Part shown: piece after piece, positions 41,318 to 49,996 of the stretch
Layout of the letters: each line of letters starts with the position of its first letter
Position numbering within the stretch: position 1 is the stretch's first letter
From: Alkalicoccus halolimnae
GTDB taxonomy: Bacteria > Bacillota > Bacilli > Bacillales > Salisediminibacteriaceae
Direction of reading: 5' to 3'
DNA: 64,000 nt
NCBI RefSeq assembly: GCF_008014775.2
Contig: NZ_CP144914.1
Location: forward strand, 620,001 to 684,000
Made by a program: the position numbers and the translations under genes
Notes under the pieces: generated by a model
What the model saw: only the letters and a program-made list of their open reading frames with translations
Told to the model about the DNA's origin: nothing
The model's database searches: none

Positions 41318-43561
41318 TTATCTTTTTGAGAGCACTTCTTCTACAATATTTGTATATTCTTCCATAAATTTATTGCCGGAGAGCGGTTTCATGAAGTAAT
41401 AGCCCTGAATGAAATAGCAGCCCAGCTCCATCAGATAGTCAAGCTGACCGCGGTCTTCAACTCCTTCAGCTATGACTCTTAGGCCGAGGTTCTCTGCCAT
41501 AACTATCATCGTCTGGACAATTGTTGCGTCATCGTTTTCTCTGCAGAGGTCATCGATAAACGTTTTATCAATCTTAATGGCGTCGATTTTAAATCGTTTT
41601 AAGTAATAAAGCGAGCTGTAGCCGGTTCCGAAATCGTCCATGCTGACCCCCACACCGAGATTTTTCAATTCTTTTATCACGTTTTCAGCATAGCTGTAAT
41701 CCATTGTCATCGATTCCGTGATCTCGAATTCCAAATACTGCGGATCGATGCCGGACTGCCGGATAACGTTGGCGGTTGTCTGGACAAGATCCTGCTTTAA
41801 AAACTGCTGGGCAGATAAATTGACGCTGACTTTGATAGGAGGCAGCCCTGCTTTTAACCATTCCTGGTGCTGCTCACAGGCTGTACGGATGACCCAGTCT
41901 CCGAGAGGGAAAATCAGGCCTGTTTTTTCAGCGAGTGGAATGAAAGTGGCCGGAGAGAGAAGGCCTTTTTCCGGATGATGCCAGCGGATGAGAGCTTCAA
42001 CTCCAACGATATTACCGGTGCGCGCGTCGACCTGGCCCTGGTAGACAAGAAACAGTTCATCACGGTTAATCGCCTGCCGGAGGTCATTTTCCAGAAGAAG
42101 GTTCTCACTTTCATTAATATACATTTCCGGAGAAAAAATCATATAATCATTTTTTCCCTGGGATTTTGCTTTGTACATCGCTGCATCGACGTGCACCATG
42201 TAGTCTTCCAGGCTTGGTACCGTTTCGTGATAGAGGGCTGCTCCGATACTTGCTGTTGTGAAAAAACAGCGCTCGTCTATCATAAACGGCTCTTTAAACT
42301 GGTTTAAAAGAGTTTCCGCCATGGCGCGTACATCGGCTTCACTCAGAACGTCAGGCATGAAAATCATGAATTCATCCCCGCTTATTCTCGCGAGAAGGCC
42401 ATTTTCTCTGCAGCAGATTTTCATCCGTTCTGATACAGACTGCAGGAGCTTATCCCCGTTGCTGTGGCCGAATGTATCATTAATATTCTTAAACCCATCC
42501 AGATCAATCAGCAGCAGAGCAGCCGTTTTTTTATTTTCACCGATAAACTTTTCCAGTTCGTTTTGGAAGTACCGGCGGTTCGGCAGTCCCGTCAGTTCAT
42601 CATGATAAGCAAGGTAGTTGTAGGATTCCTGAAGGCGGAACCGTTCTGTAATATCTCGCAGCTGCGCAAACGCCCCGATGACGGTATCCTTTTGATTATC
42701 GTATATCGGCTGTGCGTCAAACAGACAGATCATTTCATCATTATTGTTGTTGTTAAACTTCATTTCCACATCTTTAAATATCTGCTGTTTATGGAGAACA
42801 TCGTGAAAGTATTTCCCGGTTATATCGGATTTGAAAATATCGCGGCCGACAATTTCTTCACTCGTAAACCCGGAAAGAATTTCAGCGAACGCATTATATT
42901 CTGTAACGATGCCTTCCGCATCTGTAACAATGATCGCATTCTGGGTCCGGCTCAGCATAATTTGATTTAAAATATTCAGCTTCCTGTTCTGCTTGCGTAA
43001 AAGAAGCTCTCGTTCTATAGAGTCAACAACGTTGGAAAGCATGTTCAGGAAAAGGGGATTTTTCTCCTCCAGGGCTGTCATGATTGAAATACTTCCAAGA
43101 AGGTTATCCAAGTCTGTGTAATGAAAAGGAGCGCTGTAACATGCAGTGCCGTGCAGAAATTGAAAGAAATGGTCATCTCCGATCAGGGTCACAGGATGAC
43201 GCTGCTGGAGAGCAAGAGAAATGACGTTTGTTCCCAAATCCTCCTGAGTAAACCGGACCCCAGCTTCAATTCCCAGTTTCTGAACCATGTCTTTTATCGT
43301 TTCATCCCCGACAATATCCAGAATATATCCGTTTTCATCTGATATAACGATAAGAATCGGAGTTCCGGCGAGCGAATGAAGAACTTTATCTGAAAAAAAG
43401 CTGACAACTTCCAGAATTTCATTGTAGTCGTTTCGTTTAGTGAACAATTCCCTTGCGGACATACGTTCACTGGGGATGCGGACCTCTCCAGGATCCATTC
43501 CAGCCTGCCAGCATTTTTCTCTGGATTCATTCACGAAATCAGCTGTTATTCTTCCATTCAA
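41318..43561 (-). CDS. GAF-PAS-GGDEF-EAL protein (c-di-GMP turnover)
   Basis: 747-aa cytoplasmic protein. The N-terminal sensor region (about 1-190) resembles the GAF domain of AcoR-type regulators (RFTQEDLGTNVISLALQQRH). It is followed by a PAS domain (about 200-310), a GGDEF domain whose active loop reads SGDEF near residue 394, and an EAL domain with EALIRWHHP near residue 520 and DDFGTGYSSLYYL. SGDEF is a tolerated variant in active cyclases, so activity is likely but not certain; the EAL site looks complete. Start choice: GTG at 43570 has AAAGGA only 2 nt away, while TTG at 43561 has AAGGAAGG at 8 nt, so 43561 is preferred. It precedes the ThDP gene in the same direction and may be co-transcribed. 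Confidence 0.87.
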   Translation of the reverse strand: MNGRITADFVNESREKCWQAGMDPGEVRIPSERMSARELFTKRNDYNEILEVVSFFSDKVLHSLAGTPILIVISDENGYILDIVGDETIKDMVQKLGIEAGVRFTQEDLGTNVISLALQQRHPVTLIGDDHFFQFLHGTACYSAPFHYTDLDNLLGSISIMTALEEKNPLFLNMLSNVVDSIERELLLRKQNRKLNILNQIMLSRTQNAIIVTDAEGIVTEYNAFAEILSGFTSEEIVGRDIFKSDITGKYFHDVLHKQQIFKDVEMKFNNNNNDEMICLFDAQPIYDNQKDTVIGAFAQLRDITERFRLQESYNYLAYHDELTGLPNRRYFQNELEKFIGENKKTAALLLIDLDGFKNINDTFGHSNGDKLLQSVSERMKICCRENGLLARISGDEFMIFMPDVLSEADVRAMAETLLNQFKEPFMIDERCFFTTASIGAALYHETVPSLEDYMVHVDAAMYKAKSQGKNDYMIFSPEMYINESENLLLENDLRQAINRDELFLVYQGQVDARTGNIVGVEALIRWHHPEKGLLSPATFIPLAEKTGLIFPLGDWVIRTACEQHQEWLKAGLPPIKVSVNLSAQQFLKQDLVQTTANVIRQSGIDPQYLEFEITESMTMDYSYAENVIKELKNLGVGVSMDDFGTGYSSLYYLKRFKIDAIKIDKTFIDDLCRENDDATIVQTMIVMAENLGLRVIAEGVEDRGQLDYLMELGCYFIQGYYFMKPLSGNKFMEEYTNIVEEVLSKR

Positions 43562-43570
43562 TGTCCTCAC

Positions 43571-43953
43571 CTTCCTTTCATTTCAGTATAACGATAATTT
43601 TGGCACAGCGGAACTAAAAACACTGAAAAAAAACAAAAATAGGCATTATGAAAATTATTAAAAAGCATAATGAAACAAAAGACACGGGTCCTGCGTAACT
43701 AATATAAAGAACGAAAGCCAGTAATCCCAGGTGTGAGCTTATTCCATAAACCGTCTTATATCAATTTAAGTTTATTCCCCAATTTTTCTTTCGGTAAACG
43801 GCAGCTTTCTTGAAAAAAACCCCCGGCGGGAGTAAGATTCGATAAAGAGATAAAATCCTTTTTCCACAATATTGTCAGAACGTACTGATTCAAATACCTG
43901 CTTTACTTAATGGTATGAAAAAGAAAGGAAGAATAAAAAGGGAGGTCATGTAA
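43571..43953. other. Intergenic region between divergent genes
   Basis: About 380 AT-rich nt with no supported ORF, no window-wide repeat and no clear dyad. It must contain the promoters of the GAF-PAS-GGDEF-EAL gene and the small membrane-anchored gene. Confidence 0.4.
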
Positions 43954-44385
43954 ATGTTATGGTTTCTTATGATGCTCGTTATCGTTTTTGCTTTTGTTAT
44001 TACCATTACTCTGATTGATCAAAAGACGGAAAAGAAGAAGCCCGGGGATAAAAAAGCAGCCGTAAAAAAGAGTTTGAAAGCGAGAACAGGAACATTTGAT
44101 GTTACCTTATTCGAAGTCCCAAGTGCCTATGAAGACCGATGTTTTCGGATAGAATTTCATCAGAAATCGACTCTCGTGCATAAAGATATCGATTACCTTC
44201 CTACCACCTATACGTATACCGACGTGGTCAAACATTTTGTGAAAAAGTTTGATCAGCTGAAGGATTCAGATAGAAGCGAAAAACAGCAGCGGGAAGAAGC
44301 GCGTTTTGAGCTCGAACACTGGGACGGAGACGTTTATGAAGAAGATGCAGTAGAAATCCCTAAAAAAGAAGCTCCAAGAAGCTGA
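43954..44385 (+). CDS. Membrane-anchored protein of unknown function (143 aa)
   Basis: One N-terminal membrane helix (MLWFLMMLVIVFAFVITITL) is followed by a Lys-rich stretch (residues 24-45) and a mixed charged soluble region with FRIEFHQKSTLVHKDIDYLP. The C-terminus is Glu-rich and probably coiled (residues 100-125). No family recognised. AGGGAGG lies just upstream of the ATG. A terminator overlaps its last codons, so it is monocistronic. Confidence 0.6.
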   Translation: MLWFLMMLVIVFAFVITITLIDQKTEKKKPGDKKAAVKKSLKARTGTFDVTLFEVPSAYEDRCFRIEFHQKSTLVHKDIDYLPTTYTYTDVVKHFVKKFDQLKDSDRSEKQQREEARFELEHWDGDVYEEDAVEIPKKEAPRS

Positions 44386-44406
44386 CGGCTTCCGGAGCTT
44401 CTTTTT
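44362..44406 (+). terminator. Terminator overlapping the stop of the 143-aa gene
   Basis: AAGAAGCTCC/GGAGCTTCTT outer stem with an inner GAAGC/GCTTC stem and TTTTTC tail. Confidence 0.8.
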
Positions 44407-44874
44407 CTTCACAGGAAATTAACAGAGAGATTCAGACAGGAATGCTGCATCATAATGGATGGTAAGATCTTTCGATACAGGGGCAGCGAATCCTTTTGAA
44501 AGCGTGCTTCTTCCTAAGAAGGATGAAAAACGAGGTAATATATAATAGATGGTTTTTAAGACAGCTTTATAAATAGAAAGATGCACAGGTCTTCACAGGG
44601 TTGAGAATCAGATGTGTTAATGTAAGGAAAGCAGGGAATAGGAAACGAACGGGTAAAGCTGTCAGCTAAGTTTTTATTTGGGACAGCCATAACTTTAATA
44701 ACAGGAGAATTGTAAAAAAATAATCTGGATGCTTTAACAGGGTAAAGATTTAATTGATTACCTAAGCTATATACGGCACTTTAAGAATGTCTGTTTTCTT
44801 AATGGTCTCACCTATAGAAAGGGCTGCTGCCCTGTTTCACACCCACGCATAAGTCATGCAGGAAGGAGAGCCAT
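44407..44874. other. Intergenic region without a recognisable gene
   Basis: About 470 AT-rich nt. I see no ORF with a ribosome binding site, no core of the window's repeat family and no conserved riboswitch motif. A small GGGC-tgct-GCCC hairpin lies at about 44820-44832. Confidence 0.4.
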
Positions 44875-45759
44875 ATGCAGCTTGATCGTCTTAAAGGAGC
44901 CTTGTTTGGTTCAGCGATAGGAGATGCGCTCGGAGGAACGACAGAATTTATGTCTGAAGAGCAGATAAAAAAAGATTACGGGACGGTCGACGAAATAATC
45001 GGAGGAGGCAAATGGCATTTAGAGGCGGGAGAAACTACAGATGATATCTTTATGATGCTCTCTGTAGCCCGGGGGATTGTAGCGAATCCGATAGAGCCGG
45101 TCCAGAAAATTGCTGACCAGTTTCTCCATTGGCTGAATTCAGAACCGAAAAACGTCGGGTTAACGGTTCACTGCTCTCTTGCATACTTTAAACACGGCGA
45201 GCCGCTCGAACGGGCTGCAAAAATGGCCCATGATGATATCGGTACCGAAAACGTCGGCAATGGTTCTTTAATGCGTACACTGCCGGTAAGCCTGGCTTAC
45301 AGAAATTACTCTAAAATGATCGAAGTTTCCAATGCTCAATCGGAAATTACCCATCCGGAACAGCTTGCTTCGGAAGCCTGTGCCCTCTATAACAGCGTCG
45401 TTTACGATATGCTTGAAAAAAACCTGGCACTGAAAGAGGCCCTTGTTCATCGTTTAACCGGAACGAGATACGAACGCTCTCTAAGCGAAGAACCCGGGGA
45501 GCTTCCTGGTGGATGCGTCCTTAAAACATTTCACTGGGTCACTTACGTACTGATGAAAGAAACGAATTTTTCTTCTGTCGTGGAGACGCTGGCGAACAAA
45601 GGAGAAAATGCAAATGCGACTGCTGCTATTGCAGGAGGATTAAGCGGCCTGGAAACCGGTTATTCCGGACTGCCGGGAAAATTCACGGATAAAATTCTTA
45701 TCCATGAAGAACTGGATAGTATGTCGAGCGATCTGTTCAATATCCGCGCTGGAAACTAA
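44875..45759 (+). CDS. ADP-ribosylglycohydrolase family protein
   Basis: 294-aa DraG/ARH-type hydrolase that removes ADP-ribose from proteins or cleaves related glycosides. The family opening LKGALFGSAIGDALGGTTEF (residues 5-24) and the metal-binding ETTDDIFMMLSVARG near residue 54 are present. The later metal site, expected as a D-x-D-type stretch, appears as GENANATAAIAGGLSGLETG near residue 245; the canonical DTDT is replaced by NANAT, which may weaken di-metal binding. AAGGAGAG precedes the ATG. No partner ADP-ribosyltransferase was found nearby. Confidence 0.8.
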   Translation: MQLDRLKGALFGSAIGDALGGTTEFMSEEQIKKDYGTVDEIIGGGKWHLEAGETTDDIFMMLSVARGIVANPIEPVQKIADQFLHWLNSEPKNVGLTVHCSLAYFKHGEPLERAAKMAHDDIGTENVGNGSLMRTLPVSLAYRNYSKMIEVSNAQSEITHPEQLASEACALYNSVVYDMLEKNLALKEALVHRLTGTRYERSLSEEPGELPGGCVLKTFHWVTYVLMKETNFSSVVETLANKGENANATAAIAGGLSGLETGYSGLPGKFTDKILIHEELDSMSSDLFNIRAGN

Positions 45760-45800
45760 AAAAAGCAGTTTCTCCGAAAATCCGGGGAACTGCTTTTTTA
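45757..45800. terminator. Terminator after the ADP-ribosylglycohydrolase gene
   Basis: AAAAAAGCAGTT/AACTGCTTTTTT outer stem with an inner CCG/CGG pairing; T run on both strands. Confidence 0.8.
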
Positions 45801-45975
45801 ATTATCTTCGCTGAATCAGACCCCTGCCACGAAGGACATGAAAGGGAAAATGGCACGATCGAGCCCGGGATTGTAAAGGGGAAGCTTTTCTGAATTCTAT
45901 GTTTCGTTTAATATAAATTATAGAGGGAATTTGATCAACAGGACTAATGACAGCTGGAAAGAGGAGTGGGGGAAC

Positions 45976-46482
45976 GTGGTTTCGATTAGAAAGATGACAT
46001 CTGCAGACTGGCCGAAGGTAAAAGAAATTTATGCAGAAGGGCTGGCTACGAAACTGGCTACTTTTGAAACAGCGGTACCTGACTGGAAGCAGTGGAATGA
46101 GAAGCACCACTCCTTCTGCCGGCATGTGATTGAAAAAGGAGAAACGACAGCAGGATGGGCCGCTCTGAGTCCTGTTTCCCCGAGATATGTGTACAGAGGA
46201 GTCGCGGAAGTGAGCATTTACGTCCGCTCTGACATGGGAGGGATGGGACTTGGTACCAGGCTGCTCAGTCACCTGATTGAAGAAAGTGAAGCCCACGGGA
46301 TCTGGACTCTGCAGGCTGTCATTTTCAGCAGAAATATGGTAAGCCGGCGGATGCACGAACGAGCAGGTTTCCGCGAGGTAGGATACCGGGAGAAAATTGC
46401 GTCATTGAACGGAGTCTGGCACGATACAATTCTAATGGAAAGGCGCAGCCCCGCTGTGTCAGAGGAGGAACAGCATGCATAA
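45976..46482 (+). CDS. GNAT N-acetyltransferase (phosphinothricin acetyltransferase-like)
   Basis: 168-aa acetyl-CoA-dependent transferase. The start is GTG at 45976, 9 nt after GAGGAG, giving VSIRKMTSADWPKVKEIYAEG, the normal opening. The acetyl-CoA loop is seen as RSDMGGMGLGTRLLSHLIEE near residue 90, and the Pat/YncA-type TLQAVIFSRNMVSRRMHERA follows. Members acetylate amino-acid-like toxins (phosphinothricin, methionine sulfoximine); the substrate here is not proven. Its last 8 nt overlap the HAD gene, indicating an operon. Confidence 0.82.
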   Translation: MVSIRKMTSADWPKVKEIYAEGLATKLATFETAVPDWKQWNEKHHSFCRHVIEKGETTAGWAALSPVSPRYVYRGVAEVSIYVRSDMGGMGLGTRLLSHLIEESEAHGIWTLQAVIFSRNMVSRRMHERAGFREVGYREKIASLNGVWHDTILMERRSPAVSEEEQHA

Positions 46483-47155
46483 AGTTATCATGTACGATGC
46501 CTATGGAACCCTTTACGACGTTACTTCCACAGAAAAAACGCTCCAGAAATACTTCCCGGATAAAGCAGAATCCATTGGAGCCGTATGGAGAAAAAAGCAG
46601 ATTGAGTATGCATTTATCCGGCAGATGACCGGGATCTACAAACCATTTTCAGAAGTAACGGCGGATGCGCTCGCATATTCTTTGAAGGCCAACGGGGAAA
46701 ATCCCGGGCAGAGCGAATTTACTTCCTGTATAAAAGCATACGAAATGCTGGAACTTTTCCCGGAAAGTGAAGAAGTGCTGTCTAAACAGACCGGTGCATT
46801 GAACGCAGTAGTATCAAACGGATCAAAGGATATGCTGGAGCCGCTGATTGAAGGGTCGGTTCTGCTTCCCTATTTGGAAAGCATCGTCAGCGTAGATGAT
46901 ATCAAGCAGTTCAAACCGTCCCAGACTGTCTATCAGTACGCTATGAATTATTTTCAGGTAGAGCGTAAGGACGTGCTGTTTGTTTCGTCGAACTCCTGGG
47001 ATATTATAGGGGCAAACACGTTCGGTTTTGACACCCTCTGGGTTAACCGGGGCGGAGCGCCTTTTGAAGAGGGGTACGAAAAGCCGGATTACACAGGAGA
47101 AAACCTGTATGCCGTGCTTGATATAGAAAATGCCGAAGAAGACGTAACAGAATGA
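46475..47155 (+). CDS. Haloacid dehalogenase type II-like HAD hydrolase
   Basis: 226-aa HAD-superfamily hydrolase. Motif I is MYDAYGTLYDV (nucleophile Asp8), motif II VVSNGS near residue 110, motif III Lys in FKPSQTVYQYA near residue 148, and motif IV SSNSWDIIGANTFGF near residue 170. This set matches 2-haloacid dehalogenases, where motif IV has SSNxWD, better than phosphatases. GAGGAAC lies before the ATG inside the end of the GNAT gene. Its 3' end is followed at once by a repeat element. Confidence 0.85.
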   Translation: MHKVIMYDAYGTLYDVTSTEKTLQKYFPDKAESIGAVWRKKQIEYAFIRQMTGIYKPFSEVTADALAYSLKANGENPGQSEFTSCIKAYEMLELFPESEEVLSKQTGALNAVVSNGSKDMLEPLIEGSVLLPYLESIVSVDDIKQFKPSQTVYQYAMNYFQVERKDVLFVSSNSWDIIGANTFGFDTLWVNRGGAPFEEGYEKPDYTGENLYAVLDIENAEEDVTE

Positions 47156-47176
47156 CGCAGCTGTAGATAATGCTGC

Positions 47177-47492
47177 CTGTATAAATTGCACTTCATCTAT
47201 TTGTTCCAGATCCGGTGAACGGCAGCCTTCGTTTCCATGGGGACGCTTTCCGGGCGGGCCGGCCTCAGCTAATCCCTTCCTCCCTGCGGTCGGGCGGGAT
47301 GGATCTTCGGCTCGTCCTGATTCGCCCTGGAGTCGCCCCATGTCCACTCCAGCGGCCTGTTTTCCATCTTTGTTCTTCCTACAGGTATGGCCGGCCGTTA
47401 AAAATTATAACACCCTTCTTTCTTTCGATAGAGAAGACCGCTTTCGAGGTCATACATTCTGTCTTTATAAATATTAAGTTCAATTTATACAG
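47177..47492. repeat. 316-bp MITE-like repeat with terminal inverted repeats
   Basis: Left end CTGTATAAATTGCACTTCAT and right end, as reverse complement, CTGTATAAATTGAACTTAAT differ at two positions, a clear terminal inverted repeat. The interior has the complete core: TTTCCATGGGGACGCTTTCC, GGCCGGCCTCAGCTAATCCC, GATGGATCTTCGGCTCGTCC, GGAGTCGCCCCATGTCCAC. It matches 10719-11014 through both ends. No transposase. Confidence 0.8.
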
Positions 47493-47614
47493 CCTCTTAA
47501 TAAGAAATACCTTCCTCCTGCGAAGTGAATCACCTTTCTGGAGCTGAAGAAGAGGCCCTCAGAAAACTTCTGCCTGAGAGTGTAAGAAAGAACAAATAAT
47601 ACAGCTGTAACAAA

Positions 47615-47646
47615 AGCCTCCCGCCAAATTGACGGGAGGCTATTTT
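47615..47646. terminator. Terminator hairpin
   Basis: AGCCTCCCG/CGGGAGGCT followed by ATTTTA on the plus strand; on the minus strand the tail is TTTTG. It lies between the HAD gene plus repeat and the yesL-like gene. Confidence 0.7.
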
Positions 47647-47734
47647 ATGAGGGGGAAATGCACTGAATTTATTCGGACAGGGCTTAAGCTTGTTTTATGG
47701 ACGCAGAGCTTTTCTTTATTAATAGACCATCGGG

Positions 47735-48379
47735 TTAAGATATTCCGTACGCGCTGGTCGGCTGAATGCTTCTTTTGGGAGACAGCTTCATGTCCACAGC
47801 TTTCATGTAGAGAAAAGCGAAGGCGGAAGCGCCCCAGAATGTGAGCAGTACCGGGAATACGAAGAAGGCAGCTGCCAGTACGGCAGAACCTCCAAACGCG
47901 AGCAGAAAAACGGAAGTCCTGGAAAACGGCAGGAAAAAAGCCAGCTTTACGGTGTTTTTAAAACCAAGATCCGGCATCGATGCATAAACAGGAAAAAAGA
48001 AAGCCAGCGTCGTTAAAAAGAGGAAAATGGTAAAAATCATACCGGACATGATACCGATAAGCAGCAGACCGGAAAACTGTGTTAACAAAAGCAGGTTAAC
48101 TGTCAGCAGCAAAGCACCTGCCCAGAAAAACAAGCCATATTTATTACTGCGGATGAACTCCTCCTTATAAAACAAGGCATAGTGCTGCAGCACATCGTTT
48201 AACGTTTCTCCGCGGACGAGACGGCGGAGCATGTGAAACAGGGCAGCTGTAGCAGGGAAAACCCCTGCCACTACACCACCGGCGAGAGTGAAAATAACCC
48301 AGAGGAAATTAAGATAGGTCAGTTTTACGAGGCGGTCACATGCCGTATAGACAGGATTGGACATCCACTGAATAAACAT
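47735..48379 (-). CDS. YesL family (DUF624) membrane protein
   Basis: 214-aa protein with about five membrane segments. The family start is FIQWMSNPVYTACDRLVKLT and the signature FTLAGGVVAGVFPATAALFH follows. YesL proteins are found beside carbohydrate ABC importers and YesMN-type regulators in Bacillus, and their exact job is unknown. It is the last gene of the importer operon, 3 nt after the GH43 stop. Confidence 0.85.
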   Translation of the reverse strand: MFIQWMSNPVYTACDRLVKLTYLNFLWVIFTLAGGVVAGVFPATAALFHMLRRLVRGETLNDVLQHYALFYKEEFIRSNKYGLFFWAGALLLTVNLLLLTQFSGLLLIGIMSGMIFTIFLFLTTLAFFFPVYASMPDLGFKNTVKLAFFLPFSRTSVFLLAFGGSAVLAAAFFVFPVLLTFWGASAFAFLYMKAVDMKLSPKRSIQPTSAYGIS

Positions 48380-48382
48380 AGG

Positions 48383-49972
48383 TTAACGCTCCTTTTTTTC
48401 TTCTTCATACAGGAAATAATCAAAATCGGCCGGTTTCCGGCTTCCACTGTAGTCCTGGGAAGCCATCCCGATAAATGTGCCGGTAAACCGCACGTCGGGT
48501 GCCGAATCATCGGACATATGAGTCGTATCCAGAACAGGACCAATTTTTGACCAGTCGTTCATCTCTTCGTCGCGGTAATAGAGCTGAAGTTCGTCTTCAT
48601 GGATCTCCCCGCGCAGGTAGAGGCTTCCCGTTTGAGAGATGCGCAGCGGCGGCAGAAGCACTTCTTCGTAATTACCGCTGACCGTGCGGAGAATCTGCAG
48701 CACCCGGCCTTTTAATTCGTGATGGGTCACATGCAGATAGACGTGATCTTCCGTATCGTAATAAACGACCAGTCCAGCTTTATGCTGGTAATATTCCGGA
48801 TCGTAATCAATCTTCGTTTCAAACGTGCAGTAAAAAGATGTCTGTCTTCTCGCGATAAGGCTCTGCTGGTGCACCGAAGAGAGGGACTCCCGCCCATAGA
48901 GCCGCAGATAACCGGGGCGTTCGGAAAGAGAAGCCCAGGAAGGATCGACAGGAATCCGGAGAGAATTCCAGCAGCCGCGCAGGCTCGAATCGTCAAAGTC
49001 ATCTTTCGCCGGTTCCGGATCGAAAGTGTGCTCCGCCAGTGCAGGAGCGGTCGTGGCCGCGTGGGGGAAATGTCCTCCGTCCTCCAGCTGCAGCCATCCG
49101 TCTTCGGTCCATTCGACCTTTTGCAAAGAGGTTTCCCGGCCGAGCGTGCAGTATTTACCTTTCAGAGGACGTCCGCCGAGATGGACCAAATACCATTCGC
49201 CGTTCTGCGTCTCAACGAGACTTCCGTGTCCGGCTTTTTGAATAGTTAATTCTGGATTAGCACGGGAGCTGACGAGAGGGTAGTTTGGATCGGTTTCGTA
49301 CGGTCCTTCGAGTTTCTGCGATCGTGCCAGGGTTGCGGCATGGTCATATTCCGTCCCGCCTTCTGCAGTGAGAAGGTAGTACCATCCGTCTTTTTTATAC
49401 AGATGAGGTCCTTCCGTCAATTTAATGTCCGTACCTGTATAGATTGTTTTTACAGGGCCTGTCAGCTTTCCTTCTTCTAAAGAAAGCTCCTGGAGGATGA
49501 TCCCCGCAAATGGATGATTCCCGGAGCGGTAGTCCCAGATCATGTTGACGAACCATTTGCGGCCGTCGTCGTCATGAAACAGGGAAGGGTCAAAGCCGCT
49601 GCTGTTTAAGTAAACAGGCTCAGACCAGGGTCCTTCCACAGAAGGGGCAGTGACGAGATAATTATGAGCGTCTTTATAGGCACCGTGCCACTGTTTCACA
49701 TCAGTATAAATAAGGTAAAACGTGCCGTTGTCGTAGGAGAGACACGGGGCCCAGACACCGCCGGAATTCATATTTCCCTTCATATCGAGCTGGGAACGAC
49801 GAGTAAGCGGACTTCCGGCGAAACGCCAGTGGCGCAGGTCTTTTGAATGATGGATCCGGACACCCGGAAACCATTCGAATGTGGAAGTGGCAATATAATA
49901 GTCATCTCCCACCCGAAGAATAGAGGGATCGGCATGAAAGCCGGGGAGAATTGGATTTTGAATCAAAGTCAT
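48383..49972 (-). CDS. Glycoside hydrolase family 43 (beta-xylosidase / arabinofuranosidase type)
   Basis: 529-aa enzyme without signal peptide, so cytoplasmic. The five-bladed propeller begins NPILPGFHADPSILRVGDDY with the catalytic base Asp. GFDPSLFHDDDGRKWFVNM carries the pKa-modulating Asp, and LTEGPHLYKKDGWYYLL the general acid Glu. A C-terminal beta-sandwich (about 330-520) is typical of the XynB-like GH43 enzymes that release xylose from xylo-oligosaccharides. ATG at 49972, 10 nt behind AAAGGAG, is preferred over TTG at 49978. It lies directly downstream of the importer permeases, so its substrate is the imported oligosaccharide. Confidence 0.9.
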   Translation of the reverse strand: MTLIQNPILPGFHADPSILRVGDDYYIATSTFEWFPGVRIHHSKDLRHWRFAGSPLTRRSQLDMKGNMNSGGVWAPCLSYDNGTFYLIYTDVKQWHGAYKDAHNYLVTAPSVEGPWSEPVYLNSSGFDPSLFHDDDGRKWFVNMIWDYRSGNHPFAGIILQELSLEEGKLTGPVKTIYTGTDIKLTEGPHLYKKDGWYYLLTAEGGTEYDHAATLARSQKLEGPYETDPNYPLVSSRANPELTIQKAGHGSLVETQNGEWYLVHLGGRPLKGKYCTLGRETSLQKVEWTEDGWLQLEDGGHFPHAATTAPALAEHTFDPEPAKDDFDDSSLRGCWNSLRIPVDPSWASLSERPGYLRLYGRESLSSVHQQSLIARRQTSFYCTFETKIDYDPEYYQHKAGLVVYYDTEDHVYLHVTHHELKGRVLQILRTVSGNYEEVLLPPLRISQTGSLYLRGEIHEDELQLYYRDEEMNDWSKIGPVLDTTHMSDDSAPDVRFTGTFIGMASQDYSGSRKPADFDYFLYEEEKKER

Positions 49973-49996
49973 AAACAAAGCACTCCTTTGCGATAA

